Of a DNA stretch of 64,000 nucleotides, positions 33,350-42,023 are shown piece by piece. Both the position numbers and the translations under genes were made by a program. This stretch comes from Pseudomonadales bacterium (GTDB lineage Bacteria > Pseudomonadota > Gammaproteobacteria > Pseudomonadales > Halieaceae): contig JACKNO010000007.1 in NCBI GenBank assembly GCA_024234815.1, positions 62,001 to 126,000 of the forward strand, read 5' to 3'. Numbering within the stretch: position 1 is the stretch's first letter; every line of letters begins with the position of its first letter. The notes below the pieces were generated by a model. That model searched no databases, was not told where the DNA came from, and saw only the letters and a list, made by a program, of their open reading frames with translations.

Positions 33350-34072
33350 TTAAGCGTGCCTATGCTTCAACGCAACCAGTCCAAGAAGGGCCGACGCGAA
33401 TAGCCAGGCGGCGGCGGGAATGGGAACTGCACCTATATCACCATTATGTACAGCCCAAACGAAGAAGTCGTTGCCGGGAGTAAAGCCGGTTTGTCTCCCC
33501 CTATAGAAATCGAATCCCCAAACATGATAAGTACCGACAAACGGAAATTCATCTATTGTCCAGTAATGTTCTGAGGAGCCCGGCTGAATATTGCTAAAGA
33601 TACCTGTGTTGTTCAATCCCCAGCCGTCCTGCACATCGCATGACGCTGTACTACCTGACCCATTGGGTTCACAAAGGCCCAGATTACCCAAGTTTACATA
33701 GTACATATATCCCATCTCACTAAATGTACTCCAGCCTCCGTACCCGTTATCTGTTGAGCCGTTGTTGGATTCCCTAGTGTCGAAGCTAATACCGTTAATC
33801 GGGGAGACATCAGGCATTCTCCAAGAACTATGATTTAGATAACTCTCAGTGTTCATAGCCTCTATCCATTGTTCGGCCACCGATAAGTTCATTGAACCAT
33901 TCGAATTAATATTGGCTACGCCGAAATGTTTGCTTGCAGCCAAATTCGCATCCTGAAGCCAGGTTATGTCTAGGACATCATCGTAAACTAGTCCATTCCC
34001 GCGATCATAGAGAGCCGCATTTACGTTTATTGCCAAGGTAAGCCCGATAAGAGATGCAGATATTTTTAACAT
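33350..34072 (-). CDS. DUF1566 protein with PEP-CTERM-like sorting signal
   Basis: The 240-aa protein has a signal peptide (ISASLIGLTLAINVNA), then LYDRGNGLVYDDVLDITWLQ, WRMPD and a WTIDEF block typical of Lcl/DUF1566 domains, and the sorting tail VPIPAAAWLFASALLGLVAL plus KHRHA. It is a probable exosortase substrate exposed on the surface. It lies inside the integrated element, next to the AbiC-like gene. A sigma-54-type promoter stands about 47 nt upstream, in line with sigma-54/PrsR control of some PEP-CTERM genes. Confidence 0.75.
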   Translation of the reverse strand: MLKISASLIGLTLAINVNAALYDRGNGLVYDDVLDITWLQDANLAASKHFGVANINSNGSMNLSVAEQWIEAMNTESYLNHSSWRMPDVSPINGISFDTRESNNGSTDNGYGGWSTFSEMGYMYYVNLGNLGLCEPNGSGSTASCDVQDGWGLNNTGIFSNIQPGSSEHYWTIDEFPFVGTYHVWGFDFYRGRQTGFTPGNDFFVWAVHNGDIGAVPIPAAAWLFASALLGLVALKHRHA

Positions 34073-34118
34073 GATTTTGTTCCTTCCCGTCTATGAGAGC
34101 TTGCTATTCAGATCTTCA

Positions 34119-34134
34119 AGCAATTTACACGCCA
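34119..34134 (-). promoter_or_regulatory. possible sigma-54 promoter
   Basis: On the minus strand TGGCGTG-TAAA-TTGCT matches the -24/-12 consensus TGGCACG-N4-TTGCW with correct GG to GC spacing and one mismatch. It lies about 47 nt upstream of the DUF1566 PEP-CTERM gene. Confidence 0.5.
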
Positions 34135-34215
34135 CCCCAATAACCACAGCGGATACAGATCAATAAAACTGAATACCGGTGGGGGGTGCAATGAAAGCGA
34201 ACAGGATAGCCAGTC

Positions 34216-34416
34216 TTAAATCTCCACCCCTTGCTCCAGCGGTATAACAATCGTCTGGTGGCTTCCTTGGCTGTACCCGATGGCAAAGCCCAAGGCCAGC
34301 CCAGCCACAAGCCCGATGACAATGCCGAACCAGAGCGCGAAACGACTGGCTTTCTTCAGCTCACGACTCAGGTATTCGGCCTGGCGCGCAATTCTGGCTT
34401 CTCCACTTGTGTCCAT
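34216..34416 (-). CDS. small single-span membrane protein
   Basis: The 66-aa protein has a charged N-terminus (RIARQAEYLSRELKKASRF) followed by one strong glycine-rich helix (GIVIGLVAGLALGFAIGY). Function is unknown. No good ribosome-binding site is visible. It lies between the PEP-CTERM gene and the tRNA-side att site, so it belongs to the element if the borders are right. Confidence 0.5.
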   Translation of the reverse strand: MDTSGEARIARQAEYLSRELKKASRFALWFGIVIGLVAGLALGFAIGYSQGSHQTIVIPLEQGVEI

Positions 34417-34524
34417 GCCAGAAGAATAGCCAATGAGTGACTAAATTTCAGCATTTTCATTATGGCGGGTGGCTTGTAGGGATAATTAGCAGATAACTTA
34501 TAACTCATTGTTTTTATTATAACT

Positions 34525-34539
34525 ATGGTGCCCGGGACC
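34525..34539. other. attachment site (tRNA-side att repeat)
   Basis: ATGGTGCCCGGGACC covers the CCA end, discriminator and 3' acceptor strand of tRNA-Leu on the minus strand, and repeats at 25757-25771. The tRNA remains intact. Confidence 0.85.
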
Positions 34540-34613
34540 GGAATCGAACCGGTACGACTGCAATAGTCGGGAGATTTTAAGTCTCCTGTGTCTACCAATT
34601 TCACCACCCGGGC
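34526..34613 (-). tRNA. tRNA-Leu (anticodon UAA)
   Basis: This is an 88-nt class II tRNA with CCA encoded. The acceptor GCCCGGG pairs with CCCGGGC. The D-arm region is TGGTGAAATTGGTAGACA, the anticodon loop CTTAAAA sits between GGAGA and TCTCC, the long variable arm is CGACTATTGCAGTCG and the T-arm is CCGGTTCGATTCCGG. It serves as integration site of the neighbouring element. Confidence 0.96.
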
Positions 34614-34769
34614 GGTACGCAGGGATCACGGTAAGGGTTACTGGCGGAAGCGCGCGAATAATAGCACAGATTTCCGGGTGGCTGGCTACCCCATGGTCCC
34701 GCTGATCGGTCCTTAAAGGGTACAGCGTGATACACTCCGGGCTAGTTATCCGGGAGGCTGTTCTGTTAC

Positions 34770-37700
34770 ATGCGTAGGCTGTTACTCGTCGTTGCCGGGC
34801 TGCTCTTCAGCCTTATCGCCGCGCTGCTTGTGGCTCTGCGCTCCGAGTCATTTGTGCTTGGCGCCGCGCACTGGGCGGTGGCGGCTTTCACCGACTTTCG
34901 ACTGGAACTGGTTGCGCCGCGGGTTGATTTCTACGGGGGCAGCCTGTCCGCTGAAGAGGTCCACCTGGTACCGCAGTCCGGTGATGGCCCGGCCCTGCTC
35001 TCGGTACTGGATCTGGCCGCCGGGCTGCCAGCGGTCGGTAGCCCAGCCGGCGGCCCCAGGAGATCCTACCTGCACGCCGGCTCGATTCTGATCTACACAT
35101 CCGATAATTCTGAAGCCTCACAGCCCGAGCCGATGCAGTGGCTGGGATACCTGGGCTGGCTGCCGATGGAGCTGCGCATTGGCCAGGTCCATCTGGTGAC
35201 CAGCGCCGCCAACACCTGGATATTCCCCCTGAAAAATGTCCGCGGAGACAGGCTGGACAGCGGGAACTATCAACTGACCGCGGAGGCCGATTACGAGGGT
35301 GAACCGCTGCAGATCGCGGTCGACCTGCTGGCCGTGGAGGACGGCTGGGGCGCGACATCCGCCGAGGCAAAGGTCCAGCTTCTGGCGCCGGTCAGCGCCA
35401 GTGAGATCACCCTCGCCGGGACGCTTGAGGGCACGGCGGATGATTTCCGGTACGACTTCGCCCTGAACGCGTTTTATCGCGATATCAGCGGCTTCCTCAA
35501 GGGTTTTGAGGGTGGCGGCGATCTCGCGGGCGAGTTGCGTATGCAGGGCAACATGGCAGGTGACACTGAGGGGTTTGTTCTGTCGGACGCCACCTTCCTG
35601 TTGAACAACATCCCGGACTACGCCTTCCAGGCCAGCGGCTCCCTGGAATACAAATGGTCCGGGGAAACCAGGATCGAACTGGCCGCCCTTGGTGAGATGG
35701 CTTCAATGTCCTACCTCGTCAATTGGATAGAGTTCGATGTGGCGGATTTCGGCCGCATCCAGAGCGAAATCAAGCTCAGCGGCAGTCTGGATAAGCCGGT
35801 GATAGATGAGTTCAGGCTAACCACCAGTAACGATGCCGGCTTGCAAGTAAGCATGAGCGGCCAGCTCAATCTGTTTGAAACCGACACCGAAAACGGCCCC
35901 GGCACCAATGCCATTACCATAGACCTGGAAGGGCCGTCCCTCGCGGTATTGCAGCGCTGGATCGGGGAAGCTCCGTTTGAACCGGGGCCCTGGCGCGCCC
36001 ATGCGCAACTGACCGGAGACCAGAACAACTTTTCCCTGCAGGACATCAGGCTTGAAAGCGGCGAGCCGGACTCACTCGAACTGGGAGCCAGCGGCAGCGT
36101 TGGCAGAATCAGCAGACCACAGGCAGAGCAGGAACAATACACGGTTGACGGCATTCTGCTATCGCTAAAGGCTCACGCCCCGGACTCGGCGCAAATAGGC
36201 TCCCTGCTCGCCCGCGATGACATTCCGCCCGACCACGAAGTCACGGCATCGGTTGAGATAAGCGGCAGCGGGCAGGAACTGCTCCTGAACAGTGGTGCGC
36301 TCACAATCAGCGGCAGTGAGCTGCAGGCTACCGCGGGGCCGCTCAGCGCCGTGCTGCGTCCCGCGGACCCGGTCCCGCTTTCAGCCCTGGCTGGCCCTGT
36401 GCGAATTGAACTTGCGGATACTTCGGCGCTGTCACAGTACACCTCGCCCTTCACCCCGCAGCCGATACCGGCATTGGGTGCGCTCACGGTTACCGCCCAG
36501 CTTGCGCAAAATGGGGAGGTCTTTCAATTGCGGGACCTGGTGGGCTCCGTCAGTGGCGAGGGTATGGAGGTCGCGACGAAGGGGCGTATCGGCAACCTGG
36601 TACAGTTCGACGATGTCTCGCTCGACACCAGCTTCACGGGGCTCGATAACCGTATGCTGTTGTCCCTCGTACGGCCTGATTTTGACTACGATAAACCCCT
36701 GGGCGCGATGGAGGGGGCATTCAAACTCCGAAGGAAGCAGGCGGTGTGGACCGTACCAAAGCTGACCGCGAACGGCGGCGCTCCAGACGCAGCTTTTGGG
36801 TTCAGCCTGGACGGTGATATCAGGGATCTTACCGGGCTCATCGGTGCGGATATCCGTTCACAGTTCAGGATTGGCGACCCGGCACTGCTCGAAACACTCA
36901 CCGGTCTCAGGCTGAAACCGGTTAGCGGCGACCTGACAGTGGCGGCAGCTGACGGACAGGTCAGCAGCAAGGCAACAGCCCTGCTGGGCGAGACCCGCAT
37001 CGACGCTATCGCCCATATCGCGGTGGGCGAAAGCGGTATCCAGAATCTCAAGCTCACGGTGGATACGCCCCACCTGCACCTGCAGGATTTCGGTCTGGGC
37101 CTGGAGCTTGACCAGGCACAGAAACAGGCAACGCAACAGGATCAACAAGCCGCTCCCGGGGCCCCTGCCACCACCGAAGCAGCACCCGGCTTTGTCGCCC
37201 AACTGCGCCAGAGTGCCCCGCTTTTCCCGATAGACATCAGCCTGAAGATCGATGAACTCAGCGGCGACGCCAGCAACATAGACACTCTGCAGCTGCGGAT
37301 TACCGGCAACGACAGGCGCTACATGCTGCAAGAATTCTCCGCGCGCTACAGCGACGCCCTGGCGGAAGTACGCGGCATTATCGATCTCAACCCCGATCCC
37401 GCCGCCCTGAGTCTGGCCGGCCAGGCGACCGCCCTGCCCCTCAGCGCCATCCTCGCTGACGCGGGGGTAAAAACCAATGTGTCGGGCGCGCTGTCTATAC
37501 TGGGCGGCGTCACGGTAATGGGCGAGGACACGCAGGCCCTGATCGCCAGCCTCAACGGCAGTGTCGCTATTGCCCTGGAAAATGCCGTTATCGAAGGCGC
37601 GGCCTACGACCTGCTGGCCACTGACCTGCTGGCCTGGATATATTCAGGGGCGCTCACCGAAAAATCCACGCACCTCGATTGCACCATGGCGAAATTCCAG

Positions 37701-38030
37701 TTGCGCCAGGGAGTCGCCACCACCGACAGCCTCTACATCGAGTCCGCGCGCATGGTGGCAACCGGCACCGCGGAGTTTGACCTGCCGCGACAAAAGATGG
37801 ACCTGCGCATTACCCCGCTGTCCAAGTCACGTCTGTTGCAGGTGCCGTCGGAGGTCAGGCTCAAGGGCGACATGAGCGATCCCAAGCCCGTCATTTCCCC
37901 GGTCAGCGCGGTGGCGGACGCCACTTCGGCCGCGCTGATGCTGATCCCCAGCCTCACCCTCAAGCTGTTCGGGGTGAACACGGGCTCCACCGGCAACACC
38001 CGCCCCTGCGAGGCCCAGTTGGGTAACTAA
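34770..38030 (+). CDS. AsmA-family envelope protein
   Basis: This 1086-aa protein has one N-terminal anchor (LLLVVAGLLFSLIAALLVAL) and a very long beta-rich periplasmic part. The C-terminal AsmA_2-like segment includes LNGSVAIALENAVIEGAAYD and TDSLYIESARMVATGTAEFD, ending with the DLRITPLSK-LxG pattern. AsmA-like proteins are thought to bridge inner and outer membranes and move phospholipids or affect outer-membrane assembly. A Gln/Ala/Pro-rich linker lies at about 785-805. It is the first core gene to the right of tRNA-Leu. Confidence 0.85.
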   Translation: MRRLLLVVAGLLFSLIAALLVALRSESFVLGAAHWAVAAFTDFRLELVAPRVDFYGGSLSAEEVHLVPQSGDGPALLSVLDLAAGLPAVGSPAGGPRRSYLHAGSILIYTSDNSEASQPEPMQWLGYLGWLPMELRIGQVHLVTSAANTWIFPLKNVRGDRLDSGNYQLTAEADYEGEPLQIAVDLLAVEDGWGATSAEAKVQLLAPVSASEITLAGTLEGTADDFRYDFALNAFYRDISGFLKGFEGGGDLAGELRMQGNMAGDTEGFVLSDATFLLNNIPDYAFQASGSLEYKWSGETRIELAALGEMASMSYLVNWIEFDVADFGRIQSEIKLSGSLDKPVIDEFRLTTSNDAGLQVSMSGQLNLFETDTENGPGTNAITIDLEGPSLAVLQRWIGEAPFEPGPWRAHAQLTGDQNNFSLQDIRLESGEPDSLELGASGSVGRISRPQAEQEQYTVDGILLSLKAHAPDSAQIGSLLARDDIPPDHEVTASVEISGSGQELLLNSGALTISGSELQATAGPLSAVLRPADPVPLSALAGPVRIELADTSALSQYTSPFTPQPIPALGALTVTAQLAQNGEVFQLRDLVGSVSGEGMEVATKGRIGNLVQFDDVSLDTSFTGLDNRMLLSLVRPDFDYDKPLGAMEGAFKLRRKQAVWTVPKLTANGGAPDAAFGFSLDGDIRDLTGLIGADIRSQFRIGDPALLETLTGLRLKPVSGDLTVAAADGQVSSKATALLGETRIDAIAHIAVGESGIQNLKLTVDTPHLHLQDFGLGLELDQAQKQATQQDQQAAPGAPATTEAAPGFVAQLRQSAPLFPIDISLKIDELSGDASNIDTLQLRITGNDRRYMLQEFSARYSDALAEVRGIIDLNPDPAALSLAGQATALPLSAILADAGVKTNVSGALSILGGVTVMGEDTQALIASLNGSVAIALENAVIEGAAYDLLATDLLAWIYSGALTEKSTHLDCTMAKFQLRQGVATTDSLYIESARMVATGTAEFDLPRQKMDLRITPLSKSRLLQVPSEVRLKGDMSDPKPVISPVSAVADATSAALMLIPSLTLKLFGVNTGSTGNTRPCEAQLGN

Positions 38031-38099
38031 CGGGACCGGGGCCAGGGCGCTTCGTGTTACACTGGTGCGCGATAAGAACAGCAACAACAGGGTCGTGTT

Positions 38100-39452
38100 A
38101 TGGCATCCGCTAGAGGTCAATTCAGCTCGCGTTTCGGCTTCGTGATGGCCGCGGCGGGCAGTGCCGTCGGCCTGGGCAATATCTGGGGGTTTCCCACCCA
38201 GGCCGCGAGTAACGGCGGCGCCGCCTTCCTGATCGTCTATCTCATTCTCGCGTTCACGCTGGCTTATCCTGCCTTGATGGCCGAGCTGATCATCGGCCGC
38301 CATGCCCATGCCAACGCCGTCACCGCGCTGCGCGGGCTTTCTCACACGCCTGCGCAACGGCGCTTTGGCGGTGCCGCAGGTACGATCGGTTTTGTCGTCG
38401 CCAGCCTGATTCTGAGCTTTTACGCGATTGTGGCCGGCTGGATGATGGCCTTTTGTGTGTCGTCAATCACCGCCTTACTGGGTAGCGCGGCGGCGACATC
38501 ATGGCTGACCTCCTTCGGCTTCATGCGCAATGAACTCGGCGTACTGGCATTCATGGGGCTCACAATCATGATCGTGGCCCGGGGGGTACAGAACGGTATC
38601 GAGAAGTGGTCCGAACGCCTGATGCCCATGCTGTTGTTCACGCTGGTGGTGCTGGTGGCGTATGTACTGAGCCTCGAAGGCGCCATGGAGGGGCTGAAGG
38701 TTTACCTGCTGCCGGACTTTCAGCGCGCACTCAATCCCGATCTCATCATCGCCGCCCTGGGCTCCGCATTCTTTTCGCTGTCGCTGGGTGTAGGCACCAT
38801 GCTCATCTACGGCTCCTACCTGGACGACAAGCAAAACCTGCCGCTGATCGGTGGCCTGGTCACGGGTGTGGACATCAGCATTGCGGTACTCGCCGGCTTC
38901 CTGGTGTTGCCTGCCATGTACGTGGCCCTGCACAACGGTGTGGAAATTTACACGGCGGCGGGCGATCTGCTCTCCGAGGACACCCTGATCTTCACGGTGC
39001 TCCCCGAGCTTTTCGCCAGCATGGGGCTTGCTGGCACGCTGGTCTCGGTGTTGTTTTTCTTCCTGATGTCGATAGCCGCACTCACCTCCTCCATCTCCAT
39101 GCTCGAGGTGCCGGTGGCTTACGCGGTTGAGGAGCACGATGTGGGCCGGCAATCCGCCACCTACGCGATAGGCGGCATCATCGCAGTGTTCAGCACTATC
39201 ATCCTGCTGAACTTTGATACGCTGTTCGGGCTGGTCATCACGGTCACGACCCGCTACAGCCAGCCGCTGATTGGCTTTGTCTTCTGCATCTACGTAGGCT
39301 GGATCCTGCATCGGGACCAGCTCTTGCAGGAGCTGCGCAAGGGCAACCCCGACATTGAGCGCGGGCTGTTCTGGAAGATCTGGCCCTGGTGGGTGCGACT
39401 GGTCTGCCCCGCCATTATCCTCGCTATTTTCGCCCGCTCCCTGCTGGCTTGA
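38100..39452 (+). CDS. sodium-dependent symporter (SNF/NSS family)
   Basis: The 450-aa protein has about 11-12 membrane helices. The N-terminal RFGFVMAAAGSAVGLGNIWG followed by FP is the hallmark of neurotransmitter:sodium symporters (LeuT fold), with the Na+ and substrate site in the unwound TM1. GSAFFSLSLGVGTMLIYGSY is the TM6 signature. It probably imports amino acids with Na+. The gene stands alone and is convergent with the lipoprotein gene 18 nt downstream. Confidence 0.92.
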   Translation: MASARGQFSSRFGFVMAAAGSAVGLGNIWGFPTQAASNGGAAFLIVYLILAFTLAYPALMAELIIGRHAHANAVTALRGLSHTPAQRRFGGAAGTIGFVVASLILSFYAIVAGWMMAFCVSSITALLGSAAATSWLTSFGFMRNELGVLAFMGLTIMIVARGVQNGIEKWSERLMPMLLFTLVVLVAYVLSLEGAMEGLKVYLLPDFQRALNPDLIIAALGSAFFSLSLGVGTMLIYGSYLDDKQNLPLIGGLVTGVDISIAVLAGFLVLPAMYVALHNGVEIYTAAGDLLSEDTLIFTVLPELFASMGLAGTLVSVLFFFLMSIAALTSSISMLEVPVAYAVEEHDVGRQSATYAIGGIIAVFSTIILLNFDTLFGLVITVTTRYSQPLIGFVFCIYVGWILHRDQLLQELRKGNPDIERGLFWKIWPWWVRLVCPAIILAIFARSLLA

Positions 39453-39470
39453 ATCCTCGGGCTTGAACGC

Positions 39471-39935
39471 CTAGTTCAGCGTTATCTTCCCCTCCTCCTC
39501 TACCCGTTGGGTGGGAACGAGCCCTTTGAAATCGATTTTGGCTACGAATTTATAGGTGAGTTCGTCAGTATCCGTCTCGCCGAGGCTGGCCAACAGGCGC
39601 AACACCTGGAGCATTTTGAGACTGGCTTCCAGGCTGACCACACCCTCGCTGTACCCCTCTATCACGGGGATATCCTTGGCCACGCCGGTAACTACCTGCT
39701 TCCCTACCAGGTCGATGGTGTAACTGATTCCGGCAATGTCCAGGGGCTGCTCATTGGGGTTCTGTACCCGCAGTTTGACGAGGAAACGGGGGCCGCCACC
39801 TTCCGCTGGCAGGCTTGAAAAACTCTCCAGGGTGACATTGGGTGGATCGACCGGAGGCATCATGCTGGCACAACCGCTGGCCAGTAGCCCCCATGCGAGC
39901 AGGAGTAGCAGGTATCCTGTGGGACGTTGCAGCAT
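39471..39935 (-). CDS. LEA14-like lipoprotein
   Basis: This 154-aa lipoprotein has the N-terminus LQRPTGYLLLLLAWGLLASGC, with the lipobox LASGC, so Cys is lipidated. The following ~120 residues fit a single LEA14/WHy beta-sandwich: NVTLESFSSLP, FLVKLRVQNPNEQPLDIAGI and KIDFKGLVP. ATG at 39935 starts the signal peptide; upstream in-frame sequence is not protein-like. WHy proteins are linked to stress tolerance in other organisms; the role here is unknown. Confidence 0.8.
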   Translation of the reverse strand: MLQRPTGYLLLLLAWGLLASGCASMMPPVDPPNVTLESFSSLPAEGGGPRFLVKLRVQNPNEQPLDIAGISYTIDLVGKQVVTGVAKDIPVIEGYSEGVVSLEASLKMLQVLRLLASLGETDTDELTYKFVAKIDFKGLVPTQRVEEEGKITLN

Positions 39936-39975
39936 GGGGTCACTCCTTGAGTTCAGGGTAGACAGCGGCGTCGGC

Positions 39976-40128
39976 TCACTGCTTGCGCACACTGTTAAAA
40001 AAATAGGTGCCATAGGCGGCGCTGCCAATGGCAAAGACAATCGCAACCCAATCGCCCGTGCGACTGTACATCCAGAGGCTGAACACAAACATGGCGATTG
40101 CCACCAGCAACGCCAGTATGCGAGCCAT
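39976..40128 (-). CDS. small two-helix membrane protein
   Basis: The 50-aa product has two hydrophobic segments (ILALLVAIAMFVFSLWMY and WVAIVFAIGSAAYGTYFF) and a basic end (NSVRKQ). ATG at 40128 is chosen; longer in-frame readings are not protein-like. It lies 40 nt upstream of the lipoprotein gene on the same strand and may share its transcript. Function is unknown. Confidence 0.55.
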   Translation of the reverse strand: MARILALLVAIAMFVFSLWMYSRTGDWVAIVFAIGSAAYGTYFFNSVRKQ

Positions 40129-40351
40129 CAGTCGCGGCCGCGGATGGCCGCTGCAGGCGGAATCATAACCACGCTGCGGCTGGGCTGGCTTGGGTATGGG
40201 GCATTGTTTGTTCCAGCTGTAGTGGGACGCAGTGCAGTTTACCGCGAGTGAAGACCGATGCAACTCATTCGCAGGGTGGCCGACACCCTGCTGACCGATT
40301 CCAGGCTTCATGCTAGAGTCTCCACAGGGCATCACTTCAGAGAAGACAGTA

Positions 40352-41734
40352 ATGAATGCACCCGCTGGCGCCAGGAACAACGACCTGCTGCAAGAAACGA
40401 TTCGCAAACTGCCCGCCAAACCCAATCGGCAGCTGGGCCACCTGCCCGGCGACTACGGCCTGCCTGTCTTCGGGCATACCTGGGGCCTGCTGACCAACGG
40501 CCCGAAGCTGACCGAGAGTATGGTGGCGCGCTACGGCCCGGTGTTTCGCTCCTCTGCCCTGTTCCAGCGTTCGGTAGCGCTGGTCGGGCCCGATGCGGCG
40601 CGCTTCGTGCTGCTCGACCAGGACCAGAATTTCGCCGCCAGACCCGCCTGGAATACTATCCTGGGCGGCCTGTTCGACAACGGGCTGCTGCTGCGCGACC
40701 TCGACGATCATCGCAGCCACCGCCGGGCGTTGCAGCAGGCTTTTAAAAAGCCGGTGCTGGAATCCTACTGCCGCACCCTGAACGCGTTTCTTGCCGAGGG
40801 CATCGGGTCATGGCCGGTGGACAGTTATTTTGACTTCTATCCCGCCGTCAAAAAGCTGCTGCTGGACAACGCGATCGAGTCTTTCTTCGGGGACGACCCG
40901 ACCCGGGACGTGGCACCGCTCAATCGCGCCTTTATCGATATGCTGAACGCCACCCTGGCCATTGTGCGCCGCCCCCTGCCCGGCACAAACTGGCGCAAGG
41001 GGGTGCGGGGGCGGCGCACGCTCGAGGCCTACCTGGAAAGCCAGCTGGGCGCGCGCAAGGCCAAACCCGGCGACGATTTTTTTTCGACACTCTGCCAGGC
41101 TGCGGATGATGAAGGGGCGCTGAACGACCGGGAGATTATCGACCACCTCCTGTTCCTGCTGTTCGCGGCCCACGACACCACCAGCAGCACCCTGAGTTCG
41201 ATGACAAGAATCCTGTGCGAACACCCCCAGTGGCAAGAGCGCCTTCGGGAAGAGTTCAGCGCACTGCCCGACGGGCCGCTGCAGTTGGATCACTTTGCAC
41301 AGTTGCCACAGGTGGACGGCTTCTTCAGGGAGACACTGCGCCTGCACCCGCCGGTCCCGGCGATCATCCGGCGCGCGGCCAAGGATTTCGAATGGGGCGG
41401 CTATGCACTGCCTGCGAACACGGCGGTGTTTCTGCCGGTGCGGTTCAATCACCGCCTGCCGGAGTTCTGGTCATCACCCGGCACCTTCGACCCGGAGCGC
41501 TGGTTACCCGGTCGCGAAGAGCAGAAAAAACACAGTTTCCAGTGGCTGCCGTTCGGCGGCGGCGCGCACAAATGCCTGGGGCTGCATTTCGCCGAGATGC
41601 AGACAAAAATCTTCCTGTTTCACCTGCTGCGCAGCTACCGTATTACCGCGGACCCGGGCCACAAGCCGCGCGTTCGCTATGTGCCACTAGAAATTCCGGG
41701 CAACGGCCTGCCTGTTGCCCTGAGCCGCGTGTGA
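40352..41734 (+). CDS. cytochrome P450
   Basis: The 460-aa P450 has the I-helix oxygen motif AAHDTTSS, the K-helix ETLRLHPPVP (ExxR), DPERW, and the heme loop FGGGAHKCLG with ligand Cys408. There is no N-terminal membrane anchor, so it is soluble and needs separate ferredoxin partners, none of which is adjacent. The overall look is of the CYP120/CYP51-like eukaryote-type group rather than CYP153; this subgroup call is weak. Likely substrates are sterols, retinoids or fatty acids, which is inference. ATG at 40352. Confidence 0.92.
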   Translation: MNAPAGARNNDLLQETIRKLPAKPNRQLGHLPGDYGLPVFGHTWGLLTNGPKLTESMVARYGPVFRSSALFQRSVALVGPDAARFVLLDQDQNFAARPAWNTILGGLFDNGLLLRDLDDHRSHRRALQQAFKKPVLESYCRTLNAFLAEGIGSWPVDSYFDFYPAVKKLLLDNAIESFFGDDPTRDVAPLNRAFIDMLNATLAIVRRPLPGTNWRKGVRGRRTLEAYLESQLGARKAKPGDDFFSTLCQAADDEGALNDREIIDHLLFLLFAAHDTTSSTLSSMTRILCEHPQWQERLREEFSALPDGPLQLDHFAQLPQVDGFFRETLRLHPPVPAIIRRAAKDFEWGGYALPANTAVFLPVRFNHRLPEFWSSPGTFDPERWLPGREEQKKHSFQWLPFGGGAHKCLGLHFAEMQTKIFLFHLLRSYRITADPGHKPRVRYVPLEIPGNGLPVALSRV

Positions 41735-41824
41735 CGGGCGGGCGATTGCCGCGCCAGAACACCGGGGCCCGAAGAGCCGAGCCGAACCGTATTCGTTTGA
41801 TTTGATTGTTTTTTCTGAAAGATA

Positions 41825-41912
41825 TGGCGGTGAGGGAGGGATTTGAACCCTCGGTACGTTGCCGTACACACACTTTCCAGGCGTGCGCCTTCGACCACTC
41901 GGCCACCTCACC
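41825..41912 (-). tRNA. tRNA-Ser (anticodon GGA)
   Basis: This class II tRNA has acceptor GGTGAGG paired with CCTCACC, discriminator G and encoded CCA. The anticodon loop CTGGAAA lies between CACGC and GTGTG, and a long variable arm follows. The T-arm is GAGGGTTCAAATCCCTC. It reads UCC/UCU codons. Confidence 0.95.
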
Positions 41913-42023
41913 GTTGAGGGCGCGCATCATACCACAAGATATGGCGGATGCCAGTCCCGCTTGCCCCATGAAAACCCTGGGGCGGCAGGAATCTGCGGCG
42001 GCCAGAAACCGGTGGGGGCCGGG

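Larger units (their letters stand above)
25757..34539. mobile_element. tRNA-Leu-integrated phage satellite or reduced prophage (8.8 kb)
   Basis: The element is bounded by the direct repeat ATGGTGCCCGGGACC. The right copy is the 3' end of tRNA-Leu(UAA) plus its CCA. Gene order is integrase, unknown, AlpA-like, RepA-like ATPase, four small ORFs, HK97 major capsid, P27 small terminase, AbiC-like, PEP-CTERM protein and small membrane protein. Portal, prohead protease, large terminase, connector and tail genes are absent. The size and gene set fit a capsid-carrying satellite; a decayed prophage is the alternative. The integrase lies at the end away from the tRNA. Confidence 0.8.
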
